Shown here: positions 36,859 to 45,687 of the stretch, piece after piece
Layout: every line of letters begins with the position of its first letter
How positions within the stretch are numbered: the stretch's first letter is position 1
Source: Symsagittifera roscoffensis
Taxonomy: Eukaryota > Xenacoelomorpha > Acoela > Convolutidae
Length of the DNA: 64,000 nucleotides
Reading direction: 5' to 3'
Assembly (NCBI RefSeq): GCF_963678635.1
Contig: NC_087062.1
Location: 73,563,345-73,627,344 of the forward strand
Notes under the pieces: generated by a model
Told to the model about the DNA's origin: nothing
Databases searched by the model: none
Seen by the model: only the letters and a program-made list of their open reading frames with translations
Program-made: the position numbers and the translations under genes

Positions 36859-37253
36859 TTTTCGCTTTTAAAACTTATTGTCGTGGGAGAGGAAATAGCT
36901 GAGCTTTTCTCCGACCGGTTTTTTACAGTTTTTTCTGTTTTTCCCGTTCTGCTTTCAGCATATGTATCAACATTCTGGTGTTCCGTGGTACTCAATTCTT
37001 CTGGAATAGCATCGCCATTGACACCTTCATTTTGAATGACTTCATTTTCATCCGCGTATTCTCGCAACTCACTTTCAGACTGAGCGTCTGGTTCCCTCGT
37101 TTGACCGCCATTGCTGCCTTCATTTTCAAATTTCTCATTTCTATTATCATTTCCAACCAAAAACTCGCCGTTTCTTTCCACTAAAACATTTTCGTTGTCC
37201 GTTTCTGTTTCATTAATTGTTGCGTTGTCATCATGTTCTTGCAATTCAGTCAT
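36859..37253 (-). CDS. Coiled-coil protein gene, coding exon 1
   Basis: Begins MTELQEHDDNATINETETDN and gives about 131 residues rich in Glu, Asn, Asp, Ser and Thr, with almost no hydrophobic clusters, so this is probably a disordered acidic head. The ATG has A at -3. The exon ends AA before GTTAGT, and the two bases join exon 2 as a Lys codon. The frame is open for 14 codons upstream of this Met, but a pyrimidine-rich acceptor (ctttcctgttttttag) lies 16 nt before the ATG, so the upstream Met (at 37292) is rejected. Between acceptor and start lies ATGGGGTGA, a two-codon upstream frame. Confidence 0.75.
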
Positions 37254-37269
37254 ATTTAATTCACCCCAT

Positions 37270-37286
37270 CTAAAAAACAGGAAAGA
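37270..37286 (-). promoter_or_regulatory. Splice acceptor 16 nt upstream of the start codon
   Basis: Minus-strand ctttcctgttttttag is a strong polypyrimidine-AG. It marks either a 5' UTR intron, whose first exon would lie beyond the giant retrotransposon or outside the window, or a site for spliced-leader addition. The sequence alone cannot decide. Confidence 0.6.
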
Positions 37287-37569
37287 GCACACGATGGTTT
37301 CTGTAGGATAGCCACACAGATGCGAAGCTTAAGCTTGCGATATTAGAAAGGTAATCAGAAGGTCAAAAGTATCATAGTAACCGAGGTTACAGTCATGAGT
37401 CCCTTCATCATGTATTCCAGAAAAAATCCTTGGAATTTTCTAGATATGGAAGTGATAATGATAAAAGAAGATGACAAGTGTTTAAGTCCTTTTCAATTAA
37501 AATCGATACGGGTTACGTTTCTTCAATAAGAACACGCAACTCGACACGAGATAATATAATATACAAGTG
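37287..37569 (-). other. Gene-poor stretch, probably the LINE 3' end
   Basis: No coding sequence seen. It follows the LINE stop codon on the minus strand and probably includes its 3' untranslated region. A clear poly-A or microsatellite tail and a target duplication were not found. Confidence 0.35.
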
Positions 37570-37941
37570 TTACAAGTAAAAAATTTCGTCGAAAGTTATT
37601 TTGTCATTTATTGTTCCGAGTACGCAAGCGGCGTTCGCAATCTGTATTGCCAGGGAGATTCTCTGTTTTAAAAAGCTGCCTGCTCTGGGTTCCTCAGTGC
37701 ATATGCTTAGGTTCTTACAAAGCTTGCTCAAAAAAACTTCTGTGCTGGGGCCGGCCGCGCCCTGAATTTCAAAAGCTAGCGGTTGAAAAAGATATCCATC
37801 ATTTACAAGATCTTTATACTTGTCAATTTTTCGCTCTTCCGCTTCAGCGGCAGCCGTACCAGGGTTACAAACAGACCCGGCATTAATCCTACAAGGAGCT
37901 AAGGAGTCTACTACCGTTACATCCCACAAAAGCTGCTTACC
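37570..37941 (-). pseudogene. LINE polymerase ORF, C-terminal part (3' half of split copy)
   Basis: The first 124 codons after the insertion point read GKQLLWDVTVVDSLAP and continue through GTAAAEAEERK, DGYLFQPLAFEIQG and FLKQRISLAIQIANA to a stop. I recognise these as the C-terminal tail found after the reverse transcriptase in many animal non-LTR retrotransposon proteins. The frame upstream enters the LTR and is not part of the protein. The matching N-terminal part of the same insertion is at 62354-63033, 24.4 kb away. Clade is not assigned because the RT core is absent. Confidence 0.82.
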
Positions 37942-38825
37942 TGTGCCATTCTGCCAGATGGCACAGCGCAACCTTCCGGCGACACGAAAAAAAAACGAAT
38001 AAAGGCCTTTGTAACGAAAAAGTATTGCGAAGGAGGGTAGGAATATTCTAGAAATTTTATTTTTAAAATTTCGATTGAAGAGTGAATATTTCTGAGAAAT
38101 AGAATAAGACGGCCATTTTGACGAAAAACGACGAAAAAACAGAACAACGACAAATATTGTGGAAAACGGTCGCACAAGAGACGAAAAATACGAAGCCTCT
38201 TATCGTGGCAACAACACACGATAAGACTCTTAACAGAGGATATTAGTGGAGAAGGAAGCTTCAGTGGGGAAGGAATATTCCACGGAACCCTCCCGTGCCA
38301 CAAATTGGAAGAGATAAGGACGTTATCTCAGGAAGATTACGGGAGCGGAGGCTTGGTCCCCCAGAGACTGTTTTATGTGAAGGGACTATTAAAAACTAAC
38401 TTTGTAGCTACTTGGATGTCGTAGAAGTCTGAATTAACACCGGTATAATTTGATATTTTAGAATATGAGTAGCTAGAAAGAGGAAAGGGTCAATCCATCT
38501 CCAATGGATTTAATATAGAACTGTCACACAAAAACATATTAAAATAGGTTGTTCGAGCCGTGTTTTTAATGGCAATCATGTAGTCTGATGATCCGAGACT
38601 CAGCTATGTGGTTGTGTTCGCATGTTAACGAAAGCTGATCAAAAGTCGTTTGACTGATGGCCTAAAAATAGTAACTTTTTACTTAGCCCTAAACAGACCA
38701 GAAAATCAACTGACAAGGTCGAGACGGTGAAAAACGAGTAGAATTAAGGTAACTGACGCCTGCCAGTCGTTAATAGGTACTTTTTCTACGCTCCGTCGCT
38801 GTGTAGTATTTGGGCGAATGTTACA
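37942..38825 (+). repeat. 5' LTR of the giant element
   Basis: Starts with a perfect dyad (TGTGCCAT, 8 nt loop, ATGGCACA) and ends GGGCGAATGTTACA, giving TGT...ACA borders. The promoter-like position that is TATATAAAA in the 3' LTR reads TATTAAAAA here. Long frames on the minus strand across it are not genes. Confidence 0.95.
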
Positions 38826-38899
38826 TAGACGTTTTTATGGCGCTCCTGAGTGGGCCTGTCAAAGGCATAAGACCATCATGATCAGCAAGCGTTTCAGCG

Positions 38900-40985
38900 A
38901 CGAACCCTCCGCTCCGGGCGCATGCCCGAGTTAGAGGCCTTAATGACCGTTATTGTACTAGGGGGAAGGTGCGTACCCTCCGTCTAGTACTATTTAGCTT
39001 TTTAACTTAGTTAACACCGAAAGTTCCGGGGGCCGGAGGGTTAGGTGGGAAATCTAGAGCCCGCTTGTCCCGAGGTCCCAGGACCAAAAACAATAAAAGA
39101 GAAAGCGTAAAACCAAACAAAAATAGTGTATAACCAAGAAAAAGCCAAAAACAAATTTATTTGAAAACAAAAAAAAAGTACAAAAAACAGTAAAAAATCC
39201 AAAAAAGACCAAAAACAGTAAAAAACGTAAAGTGACAGTTTATATGTTATTTCCGGACGAGATGTGATCTGACTTTCCTATTTGTTGTTGTTTCAGCTTG
39301 ATTTATATCGTTTCTGATAGAAAGATTGTGTGTTTTGGTGAAGGGTTGGATACCCTCCCTTGAGTGTAATTTGAGTATTTAAGCACGTTAATGGTGATTT
39401 TGCCGGTGACCGGAGGGTAGAGTGGCAAGCTGACCGACGTGTTCCACACTCAACAGGGACATAGAGACAACATCCAAAACGACTGTTGGGTATCGTTGAA
39501 ACAATTTTAGTATCGTTCGGGTACTATTTCATTAAAACTTAAGTGGTGGGGGGCACGATTGGCGCGGTCCGATTGTACCCTCCGTCGATTACAAATTTCC
39601 GAGTTAAGGGTCTTAATTCGGGTATTTTGGTGCAAAGGAGGGTATAGTACTATTCATTAATGACTACTAATAGGTTATTATCCTTATTACATATTACTTA
39701 TCTCCTAATTAGACCCAAGAAACACCCAAATTTTGTCGAAAATTATCGATTTTCGACCAAACTGTAGATCCCCAAATTTTTGGATATCCGAGCTTTTCCG
39801 AACAGCAAAAAGCTTTTATATAGGGAGTAGCTACGTAGTTCAATCCACCTAACTAGAGAAACTGCGTGAGAAAAGACTCAGTAAAAGTTGGAAAAAACCA
39901 AAGTTTTTCGATCAAATTTTTGATAATTTTCTGAAATTTGTCAATCTGTTTTGGGGATCGAGTTTTTGAGTTTTTAGAGTTTGAGTAATAAAATTTTTTG
40001 TGTTAGGAGCGTGCTAGCATAACGTGCTCGGCTGCCAGAAAAATTCTTGAGTAACCCTCCGATTAGCTCCGTAGATAGAGCTAACGACTTAAGGATTGGA
40101 AAAGGAAGGAATCGGAGGGTCCAAATTTGATAGTTATTGGCCAAATTTTTGTCTCCAAACCAATTTTGGTCCGGTTTTTTGCATAATTCCAGTGCCGTAC
40201 AGGGCTAATACGCTCGTTTCGATTGTTTTTAGGCACTTTCAATAGGAATTGCGGAAAAAGTCTCTCAGAACCTATATAGGTGGTGGAAAAAGGCCAGTTG
40301 GACAAACACGTTTTTGGCAATTTCTCAAAGACTAGCCAACCGATCGGGATAATTTTAGTACCATAAGTCGACGTTTTGGACCACTTTTCCGGACTGCAAC
40401 CGTTTTTGGGTTGATAATCTCGGAAAAGAAAATTTTTTTAGAATTTGTTGGTTCGAAGGGTCCAAATCACAGGTAACCCTCCGAGCGGCAGAAAATTTTA
40501 CCAAAACACCTTTTTATCCAACTGGGAAGGTTGACCGTGTCAGCCAATCTAGTTTTAAGTCAGGTGGACCGCTTTTGGAGACTTTATCGCGGTAACATAA
40601 CCTTTTTTCTTGATTTTTGGGGAACCCTCCGAGGTAACCCTCCGTAGTCAGCTAAAGCCCTTAGCAACCCTCCTTAGTGGAAAACTTCCACGAGATCATC
40701 CAAAAAAGTTAAAATAGCCCCCCCCCCATAGAGAATTTAGCTTGTTTTGACGCTCACTGAAGCTAATTGAAGGCCCTTCTAAGTGAAGTTCAGAAATTTG
40801 AAAATTTTGGAGGTACCCTCCGAAGTAACCCTCCGGAGCATATTAAGCATCTTATTGACCCTCCTTAGTAAATTTAAGGGGACCCTCCGAGGTAACTTGG
40901 GTGATTAAGGTACCCTCCGAAGTAACCCTCCGAGGTAGGCTAAGTGTCTTAACAACCCTCCGAAGTAACCCTCCGGAGTGTCCTA
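38900..40985 (+). repeat. Cluster of ACCCTCCG octamers in the leader
   Basis: At least 14 copies of ACCCTCCG or one-base variants lie on the plus strand (for example near 38903, 38974, 39582, 40053, 40473, 40624, 40637, 40814, 40827, 40910, 40923, 40953, 40966). At least three are inverted (CGGAGGGT near 39034, 39412, 40116). In the right half they form doublets 13 bp apart with GAAGTA or GAGGTA between. The spacing of the pairs looks like arrayed binding sites. Function unknown. Confidence 0.8.
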
Positions 40986-41206
40986 AACCTTCTAAACAAC
41001 CTTCCTTGTTAGAAACTTGAGGAAACCTTCTGTGGCAATTTGGGAAACGGAAAATATTCATTTAATTAAGATCATATTAGGATATTAGGCGTCCTTATTA
41101 GGATCATAAGAGCCCATTTTGACCCGGAAATTTGTGATCAACTTTGGATTCTAGATCGGGTGTATCAGAAGTACCCGAATAAAAAAAAAATTTGTGTGGT
41201 TGCGTG

Positions 41207-41492
41207 GTTGCCTTGAGCTACTTAATAGGAAAGTTCGGGTAATCCGGGAACAAATAAAGGAAGACCTTGGTGAGTGTATTAGGCAAATACACAATCACTT
41301 GAGAAGAAAAGTTGTTCCCTACTCTCGTGCACTTGGAGCACTCCGGGTGTGGGAGAGCTTTTTCTTAGACTATAGAAATTTTCGATCAGAGGTTGCCTTG
41401 AGCTACTTAGTAGGACAGCTCGGGCAATCGCAGGGCACCTACAAGAAGACCTATGTGGGTGTATTAGGCAAATACACACCCACTTGAGAAGA
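41207..41492 (+). repeat. Direct repeat with conserved stem-loop in the leader
   Basis: Two ~100 bp copies (from ggttgccttgagctactta, about 41207 and 41392) are separated by about 85 bp. Each contains GTGTATT-AGGCA-AATACAC, which folds into a 7 bp stem. In the right copy the stem can be extended with GG/CC pairs. Unrelated to the octamer cluster. Confidence 0.75.
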
Positions 41493-41581
41493 CTGTGTCC
41501 TGGGCTTTGTTCTTTCGGATCGTTCCGATTGAGGAAAGTCTTTTTCTTTAAGACTAAGTTTTATTGATCTTTTTCTGAATC

Positions 41582-41628
41582 ATCACTGCTTTTTATCAAA
41601 GATTGTTTAATTTTAACAAAGCAGTGAT
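41582..41628 (+). repeat. Hairpin with 11 bp perfect arms
   Basis: ATCACTGCTTT and AAAGCAGTGAT flank a 25 nt AT-rich loop, about 350 nt before the pre-gag frame. Possibly a structural RNA signal; no further evidence. Confidence 0.6.
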
Positions 41629-41974
41629 TTGATAAATTGTGTGGCAATAAATTGATACTGACAAAAGGTCGCTGTCACCTGTAGGATATTCTTATCTGAC
41701 TATCGATTGTGTTTTGTGTGTTGATTATATCTTGTGAAAATTTTGTGATACTGTTATACTATACAACAGGGTTGAGTTAGCATTATATCAATACTGAGCA
41801 GGCCCTGTGTGTGTAACTGTAGCTGAGTCACTAAGATTGTCATTGAGAAACCTAAGAGACATTCTTGATACTTACGAGATCGAAGAGGCAGCGTTAAGTA
41901 ATTTAACTTGAACTTGTTCGAGGTACGTGTGCATCGCCATTAATTCATACGAATATTGTTTTTTGTCACAAAGC

Positions 41975-42412
41975 ATGCAGCGCAGGGACTCGTTAGGATC
42001 GACTACTAAGATTCCCAGGCTGATCAAGGGCAGCACGCGAAAATTTAAAACTAGGCGTAGTCAGTCCTCGTTTAGCAGCGCCTCCGACGTGTTTGCCGAA
42101 ACCGAATCGACTAAAGGTCAACCTGATCTTTCAGTGAGCGAAATGAAACTAAGGAGCGAGAAAAACCTCGATGGCGATCAAAGGCGGAGCGCCGAGGCCG
42201 GAACCGCGAGCGAAACGCTTGTGGACCCCTTTGACGAAGGAGAACGGACGCTAATTCGACCCGACTTTGAGCCAAGCGAGGACCTCGAGCGGGAGGAAGT
42301 CGAGAGAACGGAGGAGACCTCGGAGCGTTCCGAGGTCGAGCCGCGAGAGGAAGTGTTATTCAAGGGAATGTCCAAATCGGAGACCAAGAGTCATAGGTGG
42401 AGGAGAGAATAA
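41975..42412 (+). CDS. Pre-gag Ser/Glu-rich frame
   Basis: From the first in-frame ATG it encodes about 145 residues: a basic head (MQRRDSLGSTTKIPRL, then KFKTRRSQSS) followed by an acidic, Glu/Arg/Ser-rich stretch (REEVERTEETSERSEVEPRE). No known domain recognised; it looks disordered. It ends at TAA 42410-42412. The next frame (gag) is in the same phase, and the 51 nt between are also open, so this may be the front of a longer gag cut by a stop, or a separate ORF as in Ogre-like elements. A non-ATG start (GTG, 41927) would lengthen it by 16 residues. Confidence 0.6.
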   Translation: MQRRDSLGSTTKIPRLIKGSTRKFKTRRSQSSFSSASDVFAETESTKGQPDLSVSEMKLRSEKNLDGDQRRSAEAGTASETLVDPFDEGERTLIRPDFEPSEDLEREEVERTEETSERSEVEPREEVLFKGMSKSETKSHRWRRE

Positions 42413-42463
42413 TCACATTCGGCTAATACCCACTCATCTCTGGCCAAGCAGAGTAACAACGCG

Positions 42464-44884
42464 ATGATGTCGAGTATAAGCCCGAGTGAAGAACAACCGG
42501 GTTCGAAGGCCAAGAAGAGTTGGAAGTCTTTGTACGATGAGCGCATGGCGTCACTACGAACTGAAGGTTTATCTTCCAGTTATGACTACCCGGAGATAAC
42601 CCATCCGGATGTGAACTTCACACCGTGCCCAAGGAACGACATGAGCAGGAAGGCGTCGTCCGCCTCGCCGACCAAGCCCATGTCAGATGGGAAAACGATG
42701 GGAGCGTCATCAACGTTCGACAGATTGATGACGTCGTTGAGCAAGCAAAAAGGCGGTGCGTCATCAAGCACCAGGCTGCAGCCGCAGTTGACCTCATCTT
42801 CTTTGGGACTAACCCCGTCATTTGGGGCCACTGGCGACATAAGTGACATGTTCGCTGGCGTAATGAATGGTCTGGATGAACTGAGACGGGAAATGACTAA
42901 GAGAATAGATCAGGTTGACGAGAGAGCTCACCAGGATCGAGAGAATCTGAGAGATGAACTAACGCACGCGAAGTCGCAGGCGAGGGTTGATCAGGCTCAA
43001 TTGATTCGCAACACCGATCAATGCCTGGCGGAGAGCCTGGCACAGGCAAACAAGGAGTCACAGGAAAGAGAGGCTAGGATGACCATGCGATTGTTGAACG
43101 ATCATGATAGTACCTACGCCCACACGATGACTAGCCTGGAGAAAAGGTTAGATGCCAAGTCTGACTTGATGATGCGGAAGCTTGACGCGATCCTGAATGG
43201 GGGCAATTGGCAGGAGCGTTCCAACCAAAGGGAGCGCTCCCGCCATGCGAATGATGGAGATGGTACGGGCAGCAATGCCAGAGCCCAGCAAAGCTCGAGA
43301 ACGAACTACGAACCTAGAAACAAGGAGCGGCCAAGGGCAGCCCCGCCGAGGCCTGGCTGGACGAACCCAGTCCCGCCGGAGGCAGATGCTACCCCGGAGA
43401 CAAGGTTGCCAACTGTGCCACAAGTCAGTTCAGTACCAGATCTGATTACAGTCTCACAGGACACAACGATGTATGCCTCGATGTTTGAGCCTCTGAACAG
43501 ATCTCTCGAAACATTCATCAACAAACTCTCGAAGTCAACCGAGAGAGGAGAGAGGTCAAGAAGGACACTGAAAAAGACGAAGTCATATAAAGACGAGTCA
43601 GACGGCTGCATTGATACTTGGATAGAGGTGATGAAGTTACACTTTGAGGAAGAGAGTCTCTCCAAGAAACAAGAGTGCAGCGCGCTAACGAGCAACCTGG
43701 AGGGTACGGCACTAAATTGCGTAATGGCGAAAAGAGCCAATGAGAGAGACAGCGCTCGCAAGATATTCGACATCCTGCTGAATCGTTTCGGCTCTGGAGT
43801 ACAAGGGCACCAGGCTATGGTGAAGTTCGAAAAGAGGCGTCAAAGAGATGACGAATCCATAGATAAATTTTTGGACGACCTTGAATTGCTTAGGAGGAGA
43901 AGCAATCCCGATGAGAGAATATCCGAACGGAACTTGGCGATTGCTTCGAAGTTCATGGACGGAGTAAAGAGTGAGGAGTTGAAGACGATGTTGGCCACAC
44001 ACTTCACCCTGTCACTTGACCAGGTACCCACGCCCGATGATTTGCGTATGAAGTCACGCGAGTATTTACTCATAAAACCGAGGGCGCAAAACCGTTACAG
44101 CAATTATGGTAACTATAGCGGGACAAACACTGGTGCGAACTCCAGTTGGTACAAACCTCGCGATGACATGGATAAGAGGAGATCGTGTGCGAATTGTGGT
44201 TCGATGGGGCATCACGTTTCCGCGTGTTCTGCATACAAACAGAACATGAAGGCGATAGGCTACTTTCTCGAGGACGCCGACGCGACCGACGAGGATCACG
44301 AAGAGTACGTCAGAGGGCTCATCATGAAATATGGTCCGAGGTGTTATTTCTGTAATTTGGAGGGACACTTCAAGTCGGATTGTACTCAATTTTGGGATGC
44401 AGTGGCGGACGCGAAACATCCCCGCCACGAAGAGGCGCTTTCGGGTGTCAAGGCCAGTCGAGCACGTCTGATGAACGAGGCTGAGTCTCGGAGAAAGGAG
44501 ACGACCCCGAGCACCTTTACGACTAAGAAGGTAAAGACACTGCCTGACGAGGTGGTAGCCTCGAACCTGGAGGCAGAGTCGTCTAGCCCACTCAAGGTGG
44601 ATTACGGCATGGCGGCAAGGACAGCGCTGCAGAATGTCAAACAGGACCTAGCCACGAAAGAAGTGGAGCAATGGGTAAGGTCGGAGTTGGAGAGCACAGA
44701 TCTTCGGAAAAGTTTTAGTATTCTGGGTAAAACGACGAAAGTAGAAGACAAAGAGGAACCCAGGAAACAGGGACTAAAACTGAAACGTTATATCTGTGAG
44801 AACTTTCGACATGACGAAGGAGGGGACGAAAATAATGTCCATTACCTCAGTCGCAGGGCACCAGGTGGTCAAGAACTTGAGTGA
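42464..44884 (+). CDS. gag: Gag polyprotein with two zinc knuckles
   Basis: 806 residues. A Ser-rich N-terminus (1-120) is followed by a coiled coil (about 130-260: RREMTKRIDQVDERAHQDR and on) and a basic, Pro-rich linker. A Ty3/gypsy-type capsid domain spans about 380-545 (CIDTWIEVMKLHF, ARKIFDILLNRFG, DKFLDDLELLRRRS). Two CCHC knuckles follow at 575-588 and 627-640, both C-x2-C-x4-H-x4-C. The C-terminal 160 residues are charged and not recognised. In this family Gag forms the particle and the knuckles bind the RNA. At over 800 residues it is larger than usual. The frame ends at TGA; protease coding resumes one frame over, already open before this stop, as expected where a frameshift links gag to pol. 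Confidence 0.9.
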   Translation: MMSSISPSEEQPGSKAKKSWKSLYDERMASLRTEGLSSSYDYPEITHPDVNFTPCPRNDMSRKASSASPTKPMSDGKTMGASSTFDRLMTSLSKQKGGASSSTRLQPQLTSSSLGLTPSFGATGDISDMFAGVMNGLDELRREMTKRIDQVDERAHQDRENLRDELTHAKSQARVDQAQLIRNTDQCLAESLAQANKESQEREARMTMRLLNDHDSTYAHTMTSLEKRLDAKSDLMMRKLDAILNGGNWQERSNQRERSRHANDGDGTGSNARAQQSSRTNYEPRNKERPRAAPPRPGWTNPVPPEADATPETRLPTVPQVSSVPDLITVSQDTTMYASMFEPLNRSLETFINKLSKSTERGERSRRTLKKTKSYKDESDGCIDTWIEVMKLHFEEESLSKKQECSALTSNLEGTALNCVMAKRANERDSARKIFDILLNRFGSGVQGHQAMVKFEKRRQRDDESIDKFLDDLELLRRRSNPDERISERNLAIASKFMDGVKSEELKTMLATHFTLSLDQVPTPDDLRMKSREYLLIKPRAQNRYSNYGNYSGTNTGANSSWYKPRDDMDKRRSCANCGSMGHHVSACSAYKQNMKAIGYFLEDADATDEDHEEYVRGLIMKYGPRCYFCNLEGHFKSDCTQFWDAVADAKHPRHEEALSGVKASRARLMNEAESRRKETTPSTFTTKKVKTLPDEVVASNLEAESSSPLKVDYGMAARTALQNVKQDLATKEVEQWVRSELESTDLRKSFSILGKTTKVEDKEEPRKQGLKLKRYICENFRHDEGGDENNVHYLSRRAPGGQELE

Positions 44885-44966
44885 ACCATCCGAGATTACA
44901 CTAGTGCACCTGGACATCTATGCCGACTACCTGTAGGATAAAGATCCCAAACTGGACTCCAGGGCA

Positions 44967-45608
44967 GTGCGAGCGCTGCTCACAACAGGAGGTCCGAGGC
45001 TGATGAAAGTGGATGGACATTATATCGATGTCCATGGCCCTTACCCGATTCTAATGAATGTGGATGGCATCAATATCTACACGAAAGCTCACATAACTGA
45101 TGCGAACGATCAGATTGGCCGGATATACATTGGTCAAGAGGAGCTGAAGGTTAGACGAATCGGACACAACGCGATGCTCGAACAAGATGCGGTGCACATA
45201 CGTTGCGAGGCCGATCTGGCCGCACACGTGCTGGACGTGCAAGGCAGACAACTTTCAGTAAAGGGACTGCTAGACACGGGAGCAGTGGTTAGTGTCATGC
45301 CAGTCAAAACTTGGACTGACATGGGTTTTGAAAGGTCGGATCTCATACCGACAAACATCAGGTTGGCAGCTGCCAATCAGGGAGCGATCTATGTGACTGG
45401 TCGAACCCCGATCATTTCACTGCAGCTCGGAGGAAGACATCTTTGGATGAGCTTCCTAGTAGTGGAGAATTTGGACGAATCCGACCAGTTCATCTTAGGA
45501 AGGGATTTCGTGCGCAACTTTGATGTCACGATCGATCTCAATGACGGGTTGATTAGGATCAAGGATCCTGAGAGAAAGTATGAAAAGAGACCCTTAATAA
45601 GATCTTAA
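44967..45608 (+). CDS. Retropepsin-type aspartic protease
   Basis: 213 residues from the first Met of this frame. The active-site motif LLDTGA has its catalytic Asp at residue 103, and a later FILGRDFVRNFDVTID matches the conserved ILG-[RK]-[DN]-F region. It would cleave the Gag-Pol precursor. The frame is also open and coding-like before this Met except for a TAG at 44934-44936. Its end at TAA 45606-45608 is premature: the following ~60 bases read as coding in a second frame and the RT in a third, so at least two indels lie between protease and RT in this copy. Confidence 0.85.
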   Translation: MRALLTTGGPRLMKVDGHYIDVHGPYPILMNVDGINIYTKAHITDANDQIGRIYIGQEELKVRRIGHNAMLEQDAVHIRCEADLAAHVLDVQGRQLSVKGLLDTGAVVSVMPVKTWTDMGFERSDLIPTNIRLAAANQGAIYVTGRTPIISLQLGGRHLWMSFLVVENLDESDQFILGRDFVRNFDVTIDLNDGLIRIKDPERKYEKRPLIRS

Positions 45609-45687
45609 TTAACCAGGCCAAGGTGCCGATTTTTCTGGATCGAAAAGTTAGATTAAAACCAAACCAAGCCGTAGTAGCGACGTTAGG

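Larger units (their letters stand above)
13299..37253 (-). other. Host gene span: five-exon coiled-coil protein gene
   Basis: Five coding exons on the minus strand were joined by eye. Splice phases agree at every junction: exon 1 ends with 2 nt of a codon, exon 2 supplies 1, exons 2 to 4 join between codons, exon 4 ends with 2 nt and exon 5 supplies 1. All introns start GT and end AG. The product is about 297 residues (301 with the alternative exon 4 start). The N-terminal 130 residues are acidic and probably disordered. The rest is charged coiled coil with three copies of a motif A-x-F-x-x-W-x-x-x-K (RAIFDEWCRQK, RASFHEWVREK, and one split across the last intron). Such motifs occur in animal coiled-coil proteins of cilia and microtubules (CCDC34, CCDC181, MAP9 types). 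The precise orthologue is not established. The gene covers 24 kb, mostly repeats. Confidence 0.8.
38826..41974 (+). other. Long leader of the giant element
   Basis: About 3.1 kb without a credible gene, between the 5' LTR and the pre-gag frame. It contains the clustered ACCCTCCG octamers, a 100 bp direct repeat and a hairpin, described separately. A primer-binding site directly after the LTR was not recognised; a TGG starts at 38838, 12 nt past the LTR end, but I cannot match what follows to a tRNA 3' end. Confidence 0.75.

Noticed and set aside
37570-38175. A 201-codon minus gene covering the 5' LTR and LINE tail
   Set aside because: The first ~77 codons are LTR sequence read in antisense; only the part below 37941 is LINE coding.
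38838-38856. Primer-binding site starting TGG after the 5' LTR
   Set aside because: It is 12 nt from the LTR end and I could not match it to the 3' end of a known tRNA.
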